Shown: one piece after another, positions 7,013 to 9,784 of the stretch | Layout: each line of letters opens with the position of its first letter | Position numbering within the stretch: the stretch's first letter is position 1 | Origin: DATMBF01 sp035559595 | GTDB taxonomy: Bacteria > Bacteroidota > Ignavibacteria > UBA10030 | Assembly: GCA_035559595.1 (NCBI GenBank) | Contig: DATMBF010000018.1 | Coordinates: 1 to 9,784, forward strand | Length of the DNA: 9,784 nt | Reading direction: 5' to 3' | Position numbers and translations under genes: made by a program | The notes under the pieces: model-generated | What the model was told of the DNA's origin: nothing | Database searches by the model: none | What the model saw: only the letters and a program-made list of their open reading frames with translations

Positions 7013-7122
7013 GAAAAGGTAAGTTTGAAGAGGTAGAACAAAAGGATGAGAAGGGCGAGCTCGGATAAGACAAAAGCGTACACGCGCATCCAGTGCTTTT
7101 CGTTTAGGTCGCGAGAATCCAT
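7009..7122 (-). CDS. Small single-pass membrane protein (37 aa) overlapping the symporter
   Basis: The reading frame from ATG at 7122 to TGA at 7009 encodes 37 residues: a charged N terminus (MDSRDLNEKHWMRV), one hydrophobic segment of about 20 residues (AFVLSELALLILLFYLF) and a short tail ending KLTFS. The stop TGA overlaps the symporter ATG in the sequence ATGA, the classic arrangement for translational coupling. An upstream in-frame stop at 7147-7149 limits extension; no ribosome binding site precedes the ATG, and an internal ATG at 7089 would leave a 26-residue protein. Small accessory membrane proteins encoded just upstream are known for some SSS transporters, such as YhdT with PanF, YjcH with ActP and the DUF4212 subunits, but those are longer (about 80-100 residues). 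I do not recognise a named family for this one. It may be a small subunit or stabiliser of the symporter. Confidence 0.7.
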   Translation of the reverse strand: MDSRDLNEKHWMRVYAFVLSELALLILLFYLFKLTFS

Positions 7123-7161
7123 TAACGGAGTTTTAGGTTTTTGAGCTCAACGTTCTTCACG

Positions 7162-7390
7162 TTATGGTTTGAATCTTAAGACTTTGAGCAATGATTTCTT
7201 GAGGTAGCTCATCAAGCCAGGATCATTCGACTGACTTCTTTAGATAAGCCGGAAAGCTCTTCGAATGCCTTACGATCAATATAGTCCCCTGGTCGAGAGC
7301 AACGCAGCGCCGACTTCTCACTTCCCCGCTTGAACGCTTTGCCATGGAACGAAATCGAATACACTCCTTCCATCCACCACGTTCTTCAAA
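7162..7390 (-). pseudogene. Frameshifted remnant of a four-helix-bundle (23S rRNA intervening-sequence type) protein gene
   Basis: Three consecutive frames on the minus strand read as the C-terminal two-thirds of a four-helix-bundle protein of the S23/IVP family. Segment 1 (7390-7286) reads FEERGGWKECIRFRSMAKR then SSGEVRSRRCVALDQG. Segment 2 (7283-7218) reads YIDRKAFEELSGLSKEVSR then MIL. Segment 3 (7218-7162) reads GLMSYLKKSLLKVLRFKP then stop. As I recall the family, intact members read along the lines of EGFERxGNKEFIxFLSIAKGS, GEVRSQLYVALDQGYI and SRMIxGLMxYLRxS, so the segments are in the correct order. Between segments 1 and 2 there are two extra bases (or one lost); between 2 and 3 the frame slips by one base. 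The first 45-50 residues are missing, and the remnant begins within two bases of the deacetylase stop codon. A 53-residue open frame at 7212-7373 is part of this decayed gene, not a gene itself. Confidence 0.78.
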
Positions 7391-7391
7391 C

Positions 7392-9784
7392 TCATTTCCC
7401 CACCGCTATCATATTCACAAACAACCGATATGCCCCCGGAACACCTGCGGGCAACTGTCGGAAGAATGCAAGTCCGGTATACATGTAGTATCCTTTACCA
7501 TACTTCGCCACGATCAATCCGCCTCTCTTCGGAGTTTCGCCGGGATCATTTGCAGCAAAGACCGCTTCGTAGCGTGAATCAAGGGAGTCAGCATAGTATA
7601 ACCCTCGTTCCTGAACCCATCCTTCAAAATCCTGTTCCGTCAGTTTGTTTGGAGAGTTGAGAATAGGGTGATCCGGAATCAAGAACTTCATCGGCGCCGT
7701 TTCATCGGAGACGCGATCGCGGGTCACCTGAAACGGATACGGGCCAAGGTTCTCCGACTCTAACCGCTGCTGCGTGACATACTGAACGATGTACGTTCCA
7801 CCCTTCTCCACATACTCCAACAATCGCTTCTGGTGATGACGAATCCCCGGCCGTGTATTATACACACGCACTCCGGCGATGATCGCATCGAATCGGGAGA
7901 GATTCGCTGTAGCCAGCTCTTCGTCTGAAAGCAACGTCACCGAATAACCGATTTGCCTCAGCGCCGCCGGCACTTCATCACCCGATCCCAAAATGTACCC
8001 GATGGTTTTCCCCTTCATCTTCAAATCAACTCGAACAACCTTCCCTCCCGATGGCGGAAAAATCGTTTGCGGCGGAATATGCTTGTAGTCGATCGTGATT
8101 ATTCCTTGGGAGATCACCTTACCGCCAATAAGAGCTTCAACGCGGAAATCTCCATTGGACAAATTCTTTCCAGCACTCGCGACAAATACGACATTCATCT
8201 CCTCACCAGCCCTCTTCAGATTAAACGGGATCGCCGCCGGTTTGCTCGACCAATCTTTCGGAACGATCATGCGAACCTCCCCGCTCGCATTCGGAATGTT
8301 TGCTCTCACCGTTGCACTAATGGACTTCTCTCCGGCAACGTGAAAGACATGTACGTTTTCGGAGAGATTTACCGCAACGGGAGGAACAATCTCCAGCGGA
8401 CGATAGAGCTCACCTTCGACAGGATCAACCCATCGATACCTGACCGGAACGCTCAATTCGAAACGCTCCTTGTCAAACAACAACGTGATGGTAACAGACA
8501 GTGCGGGGGGATTCTCAGGCAAACCGACCAGAAGTTGATCTGAAACCCGATACGAACCTACGGAAGCCGGCTCCCGAAGCCAATAGGGCTGGGTGTACGG
8601 GAGATCTTGCGGGACCTTAAACGTGACGGCGATCTGGAATGGAACATTGTAAGTGAGGAGTCGATGTGTGAGCGTATCCCGGTTCGCGACCGGAAAACCG
8701 ATCTTCTCAACCGTAACAGGGAAATTCGAACGTGAAATCACAGAGGCTGTCACATTGAGCTCACTGTTTGGCGCAACAGAGTAGCTTGAAGCCAATGCAT
8801 CAACCCAAACGCCGGCACATCCTTTCAGCACCTCTATCAATTCTTTCTTTTTTTGACCCACCAGGGGATGGGGTGGAAGTTTCGTCATTTCGGCATAAGC
8901 CCGCAGCAATGATGAAATCGCCTTCGACGGATTTTCCGGCTCGAACGACTTGTATGCCTCATCAAGTGCTTTGCTTACTGCGGCGCCGCCGGGAATTCTC
9001 GACCACGTGAGGTCGACTCCATCAAAGAGATCACTGACAGCCTTCTCTCCAGCAGTGTGAATGAGATAATTGATTTGGGGTCCCCGGTTCTGTCCTGCCC
9101 CAAATCCCTGACTCTTGTGCATACTGCGACTGATGCCGGCAATCTCCGTAAATGATCTACCCAGCAGCGGACTATACTCACCAAGATCGACCTTCACCGC
9201 CGTTGCAGAATCGAATCGATCGGTGAGGAAGCGGGAGACATTGAAGACAATCCGTTTCGGCTGCCACGGTTGAACATATCGAAGTTGCTCCGGGTACTTG
9301 GAGGGATCGCCCGCGGCATGAAAGGCCTCCTCAGCGAGGATTGCCGAGGCGGTGTGATTTCCATGGCCGCCGAGCGTGGGCGAGAACCGCGTGATGATGA
9401 CGTCAGGCCGAAACGTGCGGATAATCCAGACAACATCGCCGACGGTTTGCTCATGACCCCAGATGCGAATGGTCTCTTCAGATGTTTTCGAATACCCGAA
9501 ATCAATAGCTCGCGTGAAATACTGCTCTGCCCCATCGACGCGTCGGGCGGCAAGAAGCTCCTGAGTCCGGATAATACCGAGCAGCGCATTCTGCTCTGTA
9601 CCGATGAGATTCTGCCCACCTTCTCCTCGCGTTATCGCAAGATACGCAGCACGCACCATCCGTCCCTTCGCGAGATACGAGAGCATGGCAGTGTTTTCAT
9701 CATCGGGATGGGCAGCCACATAGAGCGCAGATCCAACGACATTGAGTTTCTTGATAGCAAGAAGGAGGTCTGACGCGCTAGGCG
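7392..9784 (-). CDS. PIG-L (LmbE-like) family deacetylase with C-terminal GATase1-like domain, 5' end outside the window
   Basis: About 796 residues are visible; the frame stays open to the window edge, so the N terminus, probably with a signal peptide, is missing. A GTG at 9719 is not the start: it lies inside the first beta strand, after in-frame LLLAIKKLNVVGSALYVAAH. The N-terminal domain is a zinc-dependent PIG-L/LmbE N-deacetylase: AAHPDDENT (visible residues 23-31; H25, D27, D28) and GGHGNH (H140 and H143) supply zinc ligands and the catalytic Asp. This superfamily removes acetyl or other acyl groups from amino sugars and related compounds, as in GlcNAc-PI, mycothiol and bacillithiol synthesis. 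The middle part looks beta-rich, with no recognised motif. The last 200 residues (from about KTIGYILGSGDEV to FVNMIAVGK) resemble a class-I glutamine-amidotransferase-like or ThuA-like fold without a visible catalytic triad. The symporter lies downstream on the same strand. The substrate is not known. Confidence 0.93.
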   Translation of the reverse strand, partial: PSASDLLLAIKKLNVVGSALYVAAHPDDENTAMLSYLAKGRMVRAAYLAITRGEGGQNLIGTEQNALLGIIRTQELLAARRVDGAEQYFTRAIDFGYSKTSEETIRIWGHEQTVGDVVWIIRTFRPDVIITRFSPTLGGHGNHTASAILAEEAFHAAGDPSKYPEQLRYVQPWQPKRIVFNVSRFLTDRFDSATAVKVDLGEYSPLLGRSFTEIAGISRSMHKSQGFGAGQNRGPQINYLIHTAGEKAVSDLFDGVDLTWSRIPGGAAVSKALDEAYKSFEPENPSKAISSLLRAYAEMTKLPPHPLVGQKKKELIEVLKGCAGVWVDALASSYSVAPNSELNVTASVISRSNFPVTVEKIGFPVANRDTLTHRLLTYNVPFQIAVTFKVPQDLPYTQPYWLREPASVGSYRVSDQLLVGLPENPPALSVTITLLFDKERFELSVPVRYRWVDPVEGELYRPLEIVPPVAVNLSENVHVFHVAGEKSISATVRANIPNASGEVRMIVPKDWSSKPAAIPFNLKRAGEEMNVVFVASAGKNLSNGDFRVEALIGGKVISQGIITIDYKHIPPQTIFPPSGGKVVRVDLKMKGKTIGYILGSGDEVPAALRQIGYSVTLLSDEELATANLSRFDAIIAGVRVYNTRPGIRHHQKRLLEYVEKGGTYIVQYVTQQRLESENLGPYPFQVTRDRVSDETAPMKFLIPDHPILNSPNKLTEQDFEGWVQERGLYYADSLDSRYEAVFAANDPGETPKRGGLIVAKYGKGYYMYTGLAFFRQLPAGVPGAYRLFVNMIAVGK

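Noticed and set aside
7212..7373. Open frame of 53 residues on the minus strand as a separate small gene
   Set aside because: Only its C-terminal half matches four-helix-bundle proteins. The N-terminal half is an out-of-frame reading of the same decayed gene, and the best family match changes frame, so it is part of a pseudogene.
7392..7420. Origin of the deacetylase C terminus (VNMIAVGK) from the NIAEG part of the four-helix-bundle gene
   Set aside because: The resemblance is a few residues, and the ending fits a natural deacetylase C terminus. Without homologues to compare, it is not supported.
9717..9719. GTG at 9719 as the start of the deacetylase
   Set aside because: It falls inside the first beta strand just before AHPDDE. 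The frame continues upstream to the window edge with family-like residues, so the gene is cut by the window rather than starting here.
9270..9773. Long plus-strand frame opposite the deacetylase, and similar long antisense frames in other genes
   Set aside because: They are antisense shadows of well-supported coding regions and have no recognisable domain or start signal.

Overview
The window looks like chromosomal DNA of a free-living Gram-negative bacterium, most likely from the Bacteroidota/Ignavibacteriota (FCB) side of the tree. This placement is an inference. It rests on gene families common there: an exported DUF2911 protein, a large PIG-L deacetylase next to an SSS symporter with a long hydrophilic insert, and a decayed four-helix-bundle (23S rRNA intervening-sequence type) gene. 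Tat and Sec signal peptides point to a Gram-negative-like envelope. Base composition looks close to balanced. There is no rRNA, tRNA, CRISPR array, transposase or phage gene.

Left part, about 40-2740, minus strand: a three-gene signalling operon. It runs from a soluble histidine kinase with two PAS domains (NarX/DegS-like HisKA_3 type), through a NarL/FixJ-type response regulator 9 nt downstream, to a stand-alone receiver-domain protein. A near-perfect 7-2-7 inverted repeat lies just upstream of the stand-alone receiver and could be a binding site for the NarL-type regulator.

Middle part, 2970-5231, plus strand and divergent from the kinase: a twin-arginine-exported PLP enzyme of the class V aminotransferase fold, then a secreted DUF2911 protein with a C-terminal TPR-like tail. 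They are 33 nt apart and look like one operon. Both products should act outside the cytoplasm. Their substrate is unknown.

Right part, 9784-5327, minus strand and convergent with the middle part: a PIG-L (LmbE-like) deacetylase fused to a C-terminal GATase1-like domain (its 5' end is cut off by the window edge), a frameshifted remnant of a four-helix-bundle gene, an unlisted 37-residue single-pass membrane protein, and an SSS-family sodium:solute symporter. The small membrane gene overlaps the symporter start by 4 nt (ATGA), so the two are very probably translated together. Deacetylase and symporter may form a unit that frees and imports an N-acylated, probably sugar-like, compound.

The most notable items are the 37-residue membrane protein coupled to the symporter, the three-frame four-helix-bundle pseudogene just after the deacetylase stop, the cysteine cluster in the first PAS domain of the kinase, the Tat-exported PLP enzyme, and the inverted repeat before the orphan receiver.
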